In this document: one piece after another, positions 1-11,939 of the stretch
Position numbering within the stretch: the stretch's first letter is position 1
Layout of the letters: each line of letters begins with the position of its first letter
Origin: Varroa destructor
Taxonomy: Eukaryota; Arthropoda; Arachnida; Mesostigmata; Varroidae
NCBI RefSeq assembly: GCF_002443255.2
Contig: NW_019211457.1
Span: 17,232,242 to 17,296,241 of the forward strand
DNA length: 64,000 nt
Reading direction: 5' to 3'
Made by a program: the position numbers and the translations under genes
The notes under the pieces: model-generated
Databases searched by the model: none
Told to the model about the DNA's origin: nothing
What the model saw: the letters and a program-made list of their open reading frames with translations, nothing else

Positions 1-462
1 TATTTCCAATTTCCTATATTCCTGTCGTATCTATAGGCCGATTCTCAAGTCAAAATATTATACTGACGTTTAACTTTGGGGTTATTGGATGACGAAAAGT
101 TTCTTGACGTCAGTTAATGAATCAGTAAGACGATTGGTTGTGGAAAACAAAAACTCTTGTCTGTTTTAGACGGTCCCAAGTACAAGTTGGGCAACAATAA
201 AGATAGTACTAAGTGTTCCAGTTAGTTAGCTTTAGCCTAGCTCGCATTTCGATCACACAAATCACTACCTAAGAGCTTCTATCACTAAAAATAGGGTTAC
301 TAATGCACCGTTTTTTATTTACCTTTTGGCTGATCTCAATGAGTTTGCGTCAAAGATGTTTCCAGTTCGCAACTTACAAATGGAGGTTTTTTCCGGGCTA
401 TGTGCCCGCATACATTAGAATAAGATTTTTATCGCACACAAGCGTACGGTTTAGAAACCGGC
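1..462. other. Unassigned AT-rich sequence
   Basis: I see no gene or repeat here. A 71-codon frame at 303-518 runs into the SINE downstream, so it is a chance frame. Confidence 0.6.
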
Positions 463-477
463 AGTCGGCAAGTAGCC
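463..477 (+). repeat. Left target-site duplication of SINE A1
   Basis: The 15-mer AGTCGGCAAGTAGCC occurs here and again, perfectly, at 642-656. The two copies bracket a tRNA-like insert exactly, which is the mark of L1/RTE-type retroposition. Confidence 0.8.
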
Positions 478-641
478 GTGTTAACTCAACGAGTAACGTA
501 CCTGCGTGCAAGTGTTAGGGGCGCGTTGTGGTCCAGGTTCGAATCCGGGCATGAACGCACTCTGTTTCGTGCTGGAGGGTAAGCTGTCTATGTGATGGAA
601 CGCCCAACGACAATGCCACACGTAAATCTCGAACAACTAGG
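478..641 (+). mobile_element. tRNA-derived SINE, family A copy 1
   Basis: This is a 164-bp insert between perfect 15-bp direct repeats. It carries a pol III A box (482-493, TAACTCAACGAG, 10 of 12 to TRGCNNARYNGG) and a perfect B box (537-547, GGTTCGAATCC) at tRNA-like spacing. The tail ends in ACACGTAAATCTCGAAC. The same head and tail recur at 13.3, 49.3 and 60.8 kb, with shared blocks GTAACGTA, TTAGGG and CGTTGT in the heads. It would be transcribed by RNA polymerase III and moved in trans by a LINE. The near-perfect duplication suggests fairly recent insertion. It encodes no protein. Confidence 0.8.
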
Positions 642-656
642 AGTCGGCAAGTAGCC
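642..656 (+). repeat. Right target-site duplication of SINE A1
   Basis: This 15-mer is identical to 463-477 and directly follows the SINE tail. Confidence 0.8.
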
Positions 657-3600
657 AAAACGCGTCAATAGTACGTCAATAGAATAAGCCCTATACATCT
701 CAAGCCTGTGACGTCCATAAGCTGTTATATCTCGCGTGTTCTTTTGGTTGTCTTAAGCTTTAGTGGGCGTAATTTAAGACAATTTCTTTTTATCGAATGG
801 TCTCTTTTCGCGGCGCACGCTGTTCGTAAATTGACTTAATAATACACGATCATGCACCAATAGTAATTTAACTTACTATTTTTAAGTTCAGTAAAAAGTA
901 TTCGGAGAAACATTTTGATGAAATGCTGTAGGTTAACGATTAGTAAAAAATATTTTTGCATAAACACACCCTTAAGTCACGAGCAAAATAAGTGCGGTCT
1001 AGACGCTGAGAACAAGCCATCTACATTAGCGGCCGGCACGTTGCACGGCATCCGTTGCGTGTGCAAAAGGAAATTAGTCTTCCTTAAATCTGCCAAGCCG
1101 TTGTTAGTTCTTGTACGTGTCTTCTCTTTGAACGAATGGTGGCCTACATCACGAGTCCCAATCCTCTCGACATGTACTTGCTCATGTGTTCTTACCATGC
1201 TTTCTAGCCGTCTTTGTGTAGCTGTCTTTCGCCTGGCCTTCACAAATTTAAAATTTTACACGTACGGTGACGTAAAGGCCAATGGTAACAACACTCACCG
1301 AAGCCAATGTATCATATCGAGTTGCCAAGCTAGAAGGATTTGAGGGTAGATATCGATAATACCACCGTATAGGGCTCGTACACGTACGTAAATAAAAAGT
1401 AAGAACATATGAAATGATGAACTCGAATCTGCAGGAAGCACTGGATTTGGCCTGTTGTTTTTCTCTAGTTCCTTTCCCTTTCGTGTATCATTCGTCGTGT
1501 TCATTAGACTAGCTTTCTCGTCCAATAGACTTTTTCTGTGAAATTTCAAAGAATTTTTTACGTAAATAACTGAAAATTTATTTCGACGTCAATCAAATTG
1601 TTGATACTGCGTTTCTGTCTGAGCTCGAATAGGGGCAAGAAAAATTGACGTGCGGATAAGCATCTATTGAAAATCAGAACATTTCTGTTTTGTTGACTAT
1701 GCGTGAAAAACAGCAGTCGGCTTCCATCCTTGACACGTATTATTTATTTGTTTACAATAAATAAATTCAGTCAAGATTGGCCCTTATAAGATCTGACTAT
1801 TTTTCATTACTGATAAATTGGAGTAAGTGTAATATACCGTACATTTATATAGGCCATGTTATACTATAAGCATCCCTTAAGGGCAACGCAGCTAAGACTC
1901 AGGCAAAAGTGATTTTGGGTAGCTATGTTATCCGCTGGCTTACAACCAACACTGATTACAGTTTCATCTTCGTATGGGCAGTGCTATCATTTGCGGTGCG
2001 TTCGCTTGAATCGGATATCAAATGTTCGATATAGGAACATACCTGGGTCGGTATGAAATATGGGCAAGACCGACCCTTTACAACAATACTGATAACGTTG
2101 CGTGTCCATCTATCAGCATATTTTCAAACGCTGTTGTCTAGACAGAACTTATCTGTATGAACAATAGAAAATAGAGGTGTAGATCAGGAACGGACTGGGT
2201 AGGACGTGAATCGAAAGCAATCGATGATAGAAAGGATCAGTTCCTCTTGTACATGCATGTAACGACTCTCAAATTAATTCATCCCTGCTGAAACAAGTTT
2301 GTTGAGACAAAGACCTTTGGAAAAACCCAAGTTTTGATATTGCGCGGCCATCGAGAAGGAGGAACTTACAGAACGTTACAAGTTCCCCCAATACAATTGA
2401 CTTGCAGGTAACTTCGCATGTCGCAGGTGTGTCTGCATTTGATTTCAGACTTAGGCCACGTCGTATGTCCTTAGTAGAAAAACACATTATTGTTTCACTA
2501 AAAAAAAACTACAAGTGATTTTCTCTACGACGTACATATGCTGTATACTTTAGCTGCTAGTATAAAACAATTTCGCCATTTTGTAGCATAAGATTTTTCT
2601 GTGATTGTGAAGCGCGAGAGCTTTCAACGACAACAAAATCTATTTCGTGTATCGGACAATGCAATTATAGAATCCTGTTCTGTTATCTAGCTCGATAACA
2701 TGCTTTTGCAAACTGCAGATTCCAGTGGTTTTTAACTTTAAGGTTTTAGAATTACTCGAATGGAATAACTAGGTTTAAAAAATCGGACCTGTTTCGGAGG
2801 TCCGTCTTTTAGATCTAGTAGAATAAAAGCCCTGGAACGTTCCCTGAAAAAAAAAGGCTTTGGCAGTTCAATTCGTCATCACAGGTTCAAGAAGTAAGTC
2901 CTAATTCATGTGGATGTTGTGCCTGTTGGCGCAAATGCTTAAGACGGTCACAAATATTCGTGTTAAATCGTCTAATGAGTAAAACGCAAACAAACAAACG
3001 ATCTATTTTCGAATATTAAGTCAGTAGAATAAATTACAACTGAGTCAAGTTCATTACACGACAACGTTGTAACCTGTGTTTGGGTCTATAGATAATTGTG
3101 AATATGTTCCGAAGTGGAAGTTTTTCAACTTGTCCTTTCTGGATAATTTGCCAAACGGTGGTGTACATATTGTGCTTCTTTTGAAGTTACGTGAGCTCTC
3201 CCTTTACATCGTTTTCTCCCCGTCCGTACCATATAAACACTGAGACGTGCAGAGTCCTTTAAACGACAAATGACGAAACCCTTAACTTTTGCTGTAGGAG
3301 TAACAGCTGAGTATGGGGAACCTATCCTCAGAGGGCGGCAATACGCTGGACTGAGTTTTGTCTACTAGGTCATAAGCAGGCATTTGTAGTCGATTAGTTT
3401 TAATTAAGTCTATTTTGTTAGGGGAATCAGTTATCTGTAGCCAGCCTAGCAGTTAATGACAGCTGCTCAAAATACGTTAGTGTACTTCCGGCAGTCGGCC
3501 TGTACCGCTGTAGGACTAGGGAGCCTTTCCACATACCGCACGTCACTTTGTTATGATAATTAGCATTCGTTAATTAGTTCTGTCGCGACTGTCGTTATGA

Positions 3601-4181
3601 CTTAATAACACCGGCGCATCTAAATGGCATATGGAGTGATGCATCGCTGATATAGGTCAGACACAAAAGCTGTTTACAACAAATTACGATAGAACCCAAG
3701 TCGACTAATGAAGTGGTTTATAGCAGCAAAAATAGCTAGGTCCAAAAGGGTGGCTATTTGAGACCAGCGAAAGACAAAATTGATCCGGGGTAAACGGGCT
3801 AACCGTAAAAACGTTTCTTTGACGGTCTGACCCCCAAGGTGGCCTTACTTGCTCCATTTCGAACCAGTATTATTCAAAAATTATTAATTATACATTTTCA
3901 TGCCGGGTACAGTTATAGCTAAAATGTCTTCATGACCTGTTGATATCAGCTAATTATTTGCTGGCGTATACAATATTGTCGCACTACGAGTTTTATTATA
4001 TCCAGTTTATCAGCCTATCCAATTAGGGCAACCTGCAATTCAAAGGTACCTGAGGTGCGTATGGTGACACCTAAGAGAACCCACTTTTTTCCAAGAAGTA
4101 ATCCCTCTGATGAACTAGATTTGCAGTTTCACTACGCGCACACAAATAACACTTTAAACTGGGCTATCTTCTTTCAAGTAG
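657..4181. other. No supported gene
   Basis: Overlapping open frames on both strands (915-1343 plus; 977-1243 and 1295-1549 minus) have no splice or family support. The minus frame at 977-1243 contains a donor-like ATG|GTAAGA. A short inverted repeat, GGGTCGGT (2045-2052) and ACCGACCC (2069-2076), could fold as an 8-bp stem. GCAACGCAGCTAAGAC near 1881 recurs with one change near 7889, perhaps part of an old dispersed repeat. Confidence 0.5.
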
Positions 4182-4187
4182 TTTATT
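4182..4187 (-). promoter_or_regulatory. Possible poly(A) signal for the 4.2-kb exon
   Basis: AATAAA on the minus strand lies about 57 nt beyond the stop codon of the candidate terminal exon at 4244-4492. The spacing suits cleavage and polyadenylation, but the hexamer is common by chance in AT-rich DNA. Confidence 0.3.
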
Positions 4188-4243
4188 AAAATATCTACCA
4201 CTTATTGAAAGTTATTGATCAAGTAGCAACGGCGGGAAAAAAC

Positions 4244-4492
4244 TTATGCGCAAAAGGATCTCATCGCTTCTGTGTTATGCTCAGCTGAAACATGAATTTG
4301 ATATTGTCTGTTAGCTTCAGAGTTATCGGTTCGAGTCATAACAACTGGAGTGCCGCACCCGTTGAAAGCAGATAAAGCGTTTTTCTTTGATGACATCGTA
4401 CCATCGTACGCTAACTCGACGATGATGGGGTGTTTCATATTATTCAGTGCACCATTAAGTTTGTCTGTCATAACAACGAGACGCTGCATGAC
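4244..4492 (-). CDS. Candidate 3'-terminal exon, unknown protein
   Basis: I do not recognise the protein. The frame is open for 82 codons and contains an ATG two bases into the proposed exon. A T-rich stretch (TTGTTTTTCCTTG) precedes TTTAG|GTC, so the exon may begin by splicing at 4492 rather than at the ATG (4489). Residues are mixed and polar with one GTPVVMTRTDNS stretch; there is no signal peptide and no membrane segment. AATAAA follows the stop at the expected distance. The frame upstream of the acceptor hits a stop, consistent with an intron. A plain chance frame remains possible. Confidence 0.3.
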   Translation of the reverse strand, partial: VMQRLVVMTDKLNGALNNMKHPIIVELAYDGTMSSKKNALSAFNGCGTPVVMTRTDNSEANRQYQIHVSAEHNTEAMRSFCA

Positions 4493-4925
4493 CTAAACCC
4501 TCGTGGTATTCAAGGAAAAACAACTGTTTTCGATTCAAACCTAGTACTACGTCGTCACAATTCAACACAGATCCTGTTTCTGACTATTCAGTATTAAATA
4601 TAAGAAGTCAGTTTTTTTTTTTGTTATTTGTTTATATAACTTTCTAGCGTTCGCTGCAAGCACACGGTGAGGCAACACACCGCATTGAGCGCGAACCGCG
4701 CAATCTTGTGCCACAACGGCGGCAGCTTGCAAATACATCAGAATTCCCAAACTTTATCGGTACGTTACGCTATTATTATAAGAAACTATAGTATTCAATA
4801 CGAATACTAAAGTTTCTCATAGTGCGTACATTTAGATAGAGTTACACCTAGTTTGTAAATTATGGCCAGATAGAAAAAACAATGTCTTCCTCGGAACTGT
4901 TAGGGTTGACAATGAAACTGACGAC

Positions 4926-4963
<38 letters not shown>

Positions 4964-6429
4964 TATCGAAAGCAACACCTTTAAAAAAGTCTTGTTTGTC
5001 GATGCTCGATTGGGGCCTTATAGCACATATCGATTTGGGGGAAATTCTGGAAGGTAACCATTTCAGGCAAAGCATGAACCTACTTGCATACGAACAACAC
5101 TAGAACGATATTTTGTACAGCGCTATAAAAAAATATTTCAGCATCTATTTTAGCTTCGTCCAGCAACTGCAGTATGTAAAAAGTTATATTCAACTAGGGT
5201 TACTCATCAAATCGTCGGCAGCTTCCACCGTGCACGATGGGAAGCGGTCGACCATTCAAAGCCGATAGAGAACCAGCTAATACTCTGAAATACATATCGT
5301 CGAAAACCTGGAATCAATCGAAGAACAGCACTCCATGAAGCGACTGTCTGGTAACTTCAAAATTAACTTTTGCACACCTACTTGCTTCCTTGGCTATGAT
5401 GTAGCTCGTCTGCATTTCATGCCGCCGTTAATAATCAGCTAAATAGCGATGATATATCAGATATTTATGTCGACGTACTTGTCCTTCACCAAACAAATAT
5501 ACTCGTTCGTTTACTCTTGTGACAAACGCCACTGGATCAGCTATTCATTTGATTCCATCCCATACCCACACATGTATGTAGGTAGGTAAGAAAATAATAC
5601 TCAGACACTAACTTCAATAATGTCACCAAGCTAGCCTACGAACTCTAGTTGTTTTTTTTCTACCTGTTCAGTAGTGTAATCCTGCAAAAATTATGTTTTT
5701 GAACTTTGATCGTCTTGTTCTTATTGATTATCTTTAGGTACAGGCTGGAGATAGTGCTATATAGGTCTTCATGAGCCGAGCGCAAAATGTATACGATCGA
5801 CACGTCTAACTGACGTTTGAATTGTTTTTATCAATAGTCTATTTTTAACGTCATCCGATTGTAAAGGTAAACCAATCATCACAATATCGCCACCCCTTAT
5901 GGTATCTGCAGTGAACCCAACTTGGGTCATCTTTTATCATGAATTATGTGGGCCCTTTACGATGTTTGCATTACAAAGCGAGCATCGTCTCAGTACTTGT
6001 TAAGATTTTATTTTTTTTTTCATTTTTTAGCTTATTGATTCTATATGTTTCGATCTTTTGTTCGTTCTATGTATGTATGTAGTGTTGATTCAGTCAAATA
6101 GGCATTTTTGTTTCCGTATCGTTAATCAATATTGTTAATACAGTGAACAGAAATATAAAAACATTTTGTTAGGAATAGAGTTGGTCGCCGATACATCTTT
6201 AGTATTGGTCTGACCTTGAAATTACTAAATTTTGCTGTTATACGACCTGCACTGTTAGCTCCGATTAGGCAAGATGGGACAGAAATAGCGAAAAAATAAC
6301 ATAAAAAAAAAAAATTCAGAAATAGCCACTTTAGGCTAGAATAAATGTGCGATTTATTTTTTTCTCCTTGCACGCAAGCAGATCTGGATCCCATGATATG
6401 TTCAGGCAGCTCACGCATAGGCCTTAGGC
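4493..6429. other. No supported gene; scattered weak signals
   Basis: A GC-richer minus-strand frame (4562-4750) has an Ala-rich hydrophobic start and could be an upstream exon of the 4.2-kb candidate, but no clear donor fixes it. A plus-strand frame at about 5444-5586 runs into TAG|GTAAGA, a good donor. Neither has homology I can see. Confidence 0.45.
4919..4964 (+). repeat. (TGACGA)n microsatellite
   Basis: About seven units of TGACGA run with little interruption. Frames through it encode Thr-Met or, on the other strand, Val-Ile repeats; these are products of the repeat, not protein evidence. Confidence 0.9.
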
Positions 6430-6600
6430 CTTCCTCGTTCAGAGTGTGATAGGTAGAAATTGCTCCCCTTGCCAAGGGTTCGATTCCTGCAGTCGGTAAC
6501 CCTGTAGATGTGGAATTGAAAGTTCATACTACAGGTATCAATACGAAATCGGTTCTGTTAATACTGTCTATGCATGATGACAGAGCCGATTTCAGTGTAC
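6430..6600 (+). mobile_element. tRNA-like SINE, family B copy 1
   Basis: A perfect B box (6477-6487, GGTTCGATTCC) is followed by TGTAGATGTGGAATTGAAAG. That tail matches, with few changes, the minus strand near 49500 (TGTAGATGGAAATTGAAAG) and more distantly the minus strand near 20290. The A box is degenerate. The tail folds into two hairpins: CCTGTAG/CTACAGG (6501-6507 with 6529-6535) and the longer stem at 6545-6593. No clear target-site duplication was found, so the borders are approximate. Confidence 0.5.
6545..6593 (+). other. 14-bp stem RNA-type hairpin
   Basis: GAAATCGGTTCTGT (6545-6558) pairs with ACAGAGCCGATTTC (6580-6593). All 14 positions pair if one G-U wobble is allowed, around a 21-nt loop. 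It lies in the tail of the family B SINE. It may be a structural part of that SINE RNA or a microRNA-like hairpin; the stem is short for a typical pre-miRNA. Confidence 0.5.
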
Positions 6601-8098
6601 GCTTCAATAAAAGTCTTAGATTCTGAATAGGTTGCACTATTATTTAGTATAGCCACAGAGTGCAAGAACACCGCAGATTATTGAAAACTATTTTTACCTA
6701 GTTCGTGTGCAAAATTAGGAATAGGTTAATGATAGAGTAGTCCCATTAGCAGAGTAACCCCCAGTAGAAAATACGTATTAGAATCAATCATTCGTTCGCA
6801 GCATTTCCCATGAAGCACATTCAATTGTATCGGAATCTCTCTAACATGGTAGAATTTATGTGACTAAAGCAAAATTGATAGTTTTATTTAGCATAGCAAG
6901 CATCGTTATTTTGACACTCATGCAGTATGTGTTTGGCAGGAACATGGTCTACGGAACATGGTTTACTACCGGTCTTAAATGCCGATCTATGGTTGCCCAC
7001 GCACACTGGCCTATTAAGCAATCCATCTGTTTGTTAGGAGTTCATATTGGTAAAGACGGTATGGAAAAACTAAATAGAGGAACAATGAGAAACCATTTCT
7101 ATGATCCGCGTTCATAGCTATTTGAAACCCTTGCCGATATTTCTCTTGGTGTCACTATCCGCGTCTAGAGATTCGGCTTGTTTCGCAGCCAACCGACCTT
7201 GAAGCCTGATGACCTAAAAGCGGAGACGTTGTATAGAAATTTCATGGCCGTTGTCCTTGGTCCCTCCCCTTTCCGACGAGGAAATGAGCTACACCATTAT
7301 CAAGGGACTCATCAAAATGTATACTATTGTAGTCAAGACGTTCACTAATAAAATCGTCGTCAAAGTGGAATTCAGCTATCTTGAAAAGAGGCTTCCATGG
7401 AATACGGCCCTACCAGGCAGGCCATTAACCCCCTTTAGGCCTTGTGTGTTTTTAGACCTGCACGTGTCTGTCTCTTTGAATGTCTGTGGGCTAAGGTCTG
7501 CGGCCGTGCATTCGAGTTCCAAGGCGAGTCTACGTAGAGTTTTTCTATCTACATCTTTTGCCTTCTGATCGGGCATTGCAACCTATTTCCGTATTCGCAC
7601 GCAAGCTGCTTCGGCGCTGCTCTCCCCAACTCACTCGGCCGGGTCGACCCGCCGTCGATGAACATGGCAGCTAGTGCAGTTAAATAGAACCAAAAGCAAG
7701 CAGCTCTAAACGGGCGAGCGCACAAACGTCTTTGTCCCACCCTGCCCCGCTCTGGCCCTTTTCGATGTCTATCTCATCCATTGAATTAAATCCTCACTAT
7801 AGCTCCACTTCTCATCAAGATGACGAATTCGGCGTGGAGCGACACTTACTTTGTGAGGGGAGATCTTTTGTTTGAATAGGAAAGGTCAACAGCAACGCAG
7901 TTAAGACGAGGAAAAAAACAGCTGAGTTTTTAAGGCCATCATCAAGGGAATTTGCCCAAGTTTTTCAGTTTGCATCTATGTCGGGGTCAAAAGATAGCAC
8001 ATAGTTTTCTCTGCATGATTTGCGCCGTACAGTGTCATCGGGTTTGTTCGGCTTCGACACTGTGAAGTTATAAAACACACAATATAAAGGAGAGGGTC
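6601..8098. other. Possible decayed coding stretch, otherwise empty
   Basis: From 6860 one reading frame runs to about 7340 with in-frame stops at 7115, 7172 and the end. Its first 26 residues look like a hydrophobic signal anchor (LIVLFSIASIVILTLMQYVF). This could be an old pseudogene or chance; I recognise no family. An overlapping frame at 7251-7568 has no support. Confidence 0.3.
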
Positions 8099-8554
8099 GT
8101 GTCTCTGGACGGCACCAGTACGAGCAGCAGCGGCACTAACAACAGCAGGAACGCAAGAAAACTTCCGACGGCCTGGCATCGAAGTCATTGTAAAGAATTT
8201 ATCGCGACCGGGCCTTCAAGGTGGGAGAAAACAATGAACGCATTTATAGCAGATTACGTCTGGGCAAAAACTAATTGCGGGAATGAGAGGCGGCTGACTT
8301 TAGCTAGTTATGACTTGTCCATACCTAGGATGACATCACTATTTTGTCTGCCGGTCAATATGCTACTTCATGTTATAGATGAGACAGGAATTTCTAAGCT
8401 GGACATTTCTAAGCTAAGGAAGACATTCTGTATACTTATAAGAAGCTTGCAAATAAGTAGGACTGCCAAACTTATACTTACGTACTTTATGCAAAACTTT
8501 TATTTAGATATCCAAAATCAAAGATCCCTCTTGCTATACTGTCCTCGGGTATAG
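8099..8554 (+). CDS. Longest open frame (151 codons), unassigned
   Basis: This is the longest open frame in the window. It starts at GTG; the first ATG is at 8234. The N-terminal part is Ser/Thr/Asn-rich and the rest is mixed and hydrophobic. A 15-bp in-frame duplication (ATTTCTAAGCT at 8390-8400 and 8405-8415) gives a repeated ISKL. I find no family motif, no splice support and no poly(A) signal. About one frame of this length is expected by chance in 64 kb at this composition, so it is probably not a gene. Confidence 0.12.
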   Translation: MSLDGTSTSSSGTNNSRNARKLPTAWHRSHCKEFIATGPSRWEKTMNAFIADYVWAKTNCGNERRLTLASYDLSIPRMTSLFCLPVNMLLHVIDETGISKLDISKLRKTFCILIRSLQISRTAKLILTYFMQNFYLDIQNQRSLLLYCPRV

Positions 8555-11500
8555 TTTGTATGAACGCTTTGTGCAATTCACTCGGTCACAGAAAAAGCCG
8601 CTGCTCACACGTTTCATCTCTGAAAGGAAAAACTGTATACGCCATATCGTAGAATCAGTGACGACGTACGTTCATCTTCAGTTATGTTTTGTTCCTAAAC
8701 TCTAATGGCGCTACTGTTGAAACGAGACAAATGTATGCAATAATACATTATACTGTCACAGACACCTCTTTGGTACGATATTTCGATTGGAAGACCGATT
8801 TTCGTGACCGTTTGGCCTATGCGTCCCTTCGGCTACCTAGTGTAGCTAATGTATATTCAGGCAGTTAATTTTATTCTTTAATTATGAATCTGAAGTTCGT
8901 AACGTGGTATGAAGTTAAACGTGTGAGGTCAAATGTGTGACGAATAATCATACGTGAGCTTTCCACGTTAGGAGCTTAGCTGGTGTTTTGTCGTTGTTTG
9001 ACGAGATCGAGGCTAAGATTAGCTTTAAAAACTGTAACCGATTAGGCTGAAGAAGATGCCTGCATGTAAACAAATCCATCGTCCATGTACGATGCCGCAC
9101 TTGTTGACAGCCTGCAATGCGAGCTATCAGGAGATCGCTCAACAAGGGAGATATTTCTGCTGCCCGGAAACTCTGGATGCATCGAGGATAGAAATCTTCG
9201 ATGACTAAATAGCAACTATTATGGCGAGCAAAATCTGTAGATCATACATTGCATATCCATAATTAACTATAGTACTTCTTCACGCTATCGATCATTTAAT
9301 CGTCCTTGTTTCATGATATTTTTTCTATTTCGGAGTGTCTTTGGCTTAGACGAGGCAGGTTCGTATGATTAATTCTTCACGCCGAATGTAATAATGCAGC
9401 TTTAAGCTCAGTTGCAATGGCATCGAACTTTCACAGTTCGAAACCTTCACCGCTGCGTATATCGCCGGAGAGCTCAAAAACCTCATATCGTCACTAATAG
9501 GCATTAGTAAACACGGTACATTCTGTACCGATGTGCCGCAACTAGCGATAAAAGCTCAGGCCGTAGAAGACGCTATGTTTTACTACAGAAGTGTCCGAAA
9601 AATGTTTTTCAAAATTAAAGCCAAAACGCGTTGCAGCTTTCGAACGTGTTGGTCGAGTGTAGCGGACATTTGAACGTCTACACTTCGACGTCTTCATGCA
9701 ACATTCACAAATGATCTTCAGTAAAGCACTGAATAAGCACGTATTGCGTTCATTCTACACTTCCACGGCGTTAGTGAGCCGTGTTGTGAGATAGGCGATT
9801 ACGGAGTGGATCCGTACCTATTAAATTCACTATAGGATACATTTGTTCGCTTCATATAAATCAACGACTTCGTTAGTCCAGCCATTCATTTGATGATGAA
9901 CGATAAGCGAAACTGTTTAACTTGTACGCAAAACGAAGCTCGTCCATCTGCCTTTCGCATGTACGTATCAAGTAGCGTCGCGAAGAGATAAGTTATCGCA
10001 ATGTCTTCGACGCAAGTAACTAACAATGAAAATTCAATCTCACTCCAACCTTTACCGCATATATAATTCGGAGGCAGCGACGTTACAAGGCAGAGCACTT
10101 CGGAGTACATCGGACGTAGTACTATCGTTGGAACAGCGCGGCGATTTTTCTGCGCGTTCCACGATTACGTTCGTGTCAACAAACACAGAAGTCAATATAG
10201 ACAAACGTACCAATCAGTAGCACCTGCCAAAACGTCCGTTTTCATCTCCGACACATATTACCTAACCGTATGTCTGTTTTCGTCAATCATACAAAAAAAA
10301 AAAACCCTACGCTCACACGCTGGCTAAGGAGGGATCAATGTTATTGATTCATTCGTCCGTTGATAATTGAATGGCAATTAATCCTGACACCTTGGCCAGG
10401 TGCATCGAGCTATCCAGCTTACTAAATAGAAAATATAAATGGAACATTCAACGTGTCCCACCTAGATCGCATTTGAGTACTGATATATTATACTGACGCA
10501 ATTGCGTAAGTATTATAACTTTATTATTATATTGTAGATTAAGCCGTCATCGCCTTTTATCTAGAACCATGTAAAATCCATAGGTGGCGTAATTTTATCT
10601 TGGAAATTGTCTTTTATGCTTGCTAAGAGTACGACTGATCGAACTTCAATGCCCAATGCTTTGATTAGGCATACACGTATAGAATTATCAGATCGGCCTT
10701 TGTTGGACTTGTTCGCTCAATAACGTTTCCTCGTATTAGATGTTTAAAAATTAAAAATAGACAGCCGTTTGAGAAGCTGTGTATTCGGTGCCTTTAAAAT
10801 GGCAGTACATCGCTCCGGATATATACTTTACTAACGCGTAGTTATCCACGGACCATAATTTTTTTTTACTACAATTAGAAATAACTGAGAATATAAGCAG
10901 AACGTAGGAGAGACCGGAAGCGTCTGCGAGTCCAGCGTACGAGGACAACAAATATGACGTCCTGATACCTAGTAACGCGCCTGTAATGTATTTGTTGTTA
11001 AAAGGCCACTCAATTACTTGTCTAACAATTTATGTTGCTAATTACAACTCTTATTCCGTAATATATATTCTATGTCGAATCTTCGATACGTCATATAGAC
11101 TGGTAGTAATGATATACAACGTTAGTCCCAAAAAATAGTAGTTAATACCAAAAAAATCTACATAGAAAGTATAATCTTTCTTTTTACCGCAAATGTTCAG
11201 AATGGTCGACTATTTGTTTTAAAACAATTCAACGGGTATTGTGTTTCGTGTTATGGTGCATTTTTGCCCAATCCTGTTTTTAATTTTTCCGTGTCGTGAG
11301 TTTTTTGACGTGAGCCTTATTTTCCAAGTATACCCATAAGAAAGAGTCCATTGGCGTCGGAGTGAGGAATTGTGTGGGTATTCTATGAGACCTTTCAGTA
11401 CAACTTGTTTGTATGGAAGACCTCATCAAGGTATACGCTGACATTACGATGACAGTATGAAAACTCCAAACAGTCTGCGCATCCAGCACAAGCGAAACTA

Positions 11501-11939
11501 TGGGAACTATAGTTTATGCAGGGAATGTAACCTTCATATTTACAATGTCTTAAAATACTATGGATACTAAACTTGCTGACGTTTAAGCTTGCGAAATGAT
11601 CATTTTACAGATTCTTGAGATTTCGTACTATAACTTTTAAGTGCTTGTTTTTGGCTGGTAAAACCCGCCAGTATTCCTTGTCATCCGGCACGCTGTCCTT
11701 GAGCATGCTCGATAATTCTTTCTGTTTAAAACTTATTTTTATTTCGATTAGTCACAGGCTGCGTAGCTAGATCTGCTTACAGCCTCTCACGATGTTGCCT
11801 TTATATTTTTGCTACATTTCCATACTTCCAGTAACATTTTAAAATAAATTTTATTCCACATCTACGGCTGTATAGCCGCAGAGCGAGGAGCTGTAAACTG
11901 CTCATTTGTACCAATCAACTATAAAGCTAGGCCAGTCGG
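8555..11939. other. No supported gene
   Basis: Three frames look slightly gene-like: plus 9393-9676 (about 92 codons after a possible acceptor AATGCAG), plus 10026-10220 (64 codons, ATG in a good ACAATG context) and minus 10751-10951 (ends in a possible acceptor and has a hydrophobic stretch). None has a recognisable domain or a poly(A) signal. All are within chance expectation. Confidence 0.45.

Noticed and set aside
1268..1285. SINE A tail (GACGTAAAGG)
   Set aside because: A ten-base match without a tRNA-like head upstream is expected by chance.
915..1343. 142-codon plus-strand gene
   Set aside because: No domain, splice site or poly(A) signal, and the opposite strand is open too.
4321..4345. 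tRNA or SINE B box (GGTTCGAGTC)
   Set aside because: No A box at tRNA spacing and no family tail; it lies inside the candidate exon frame.
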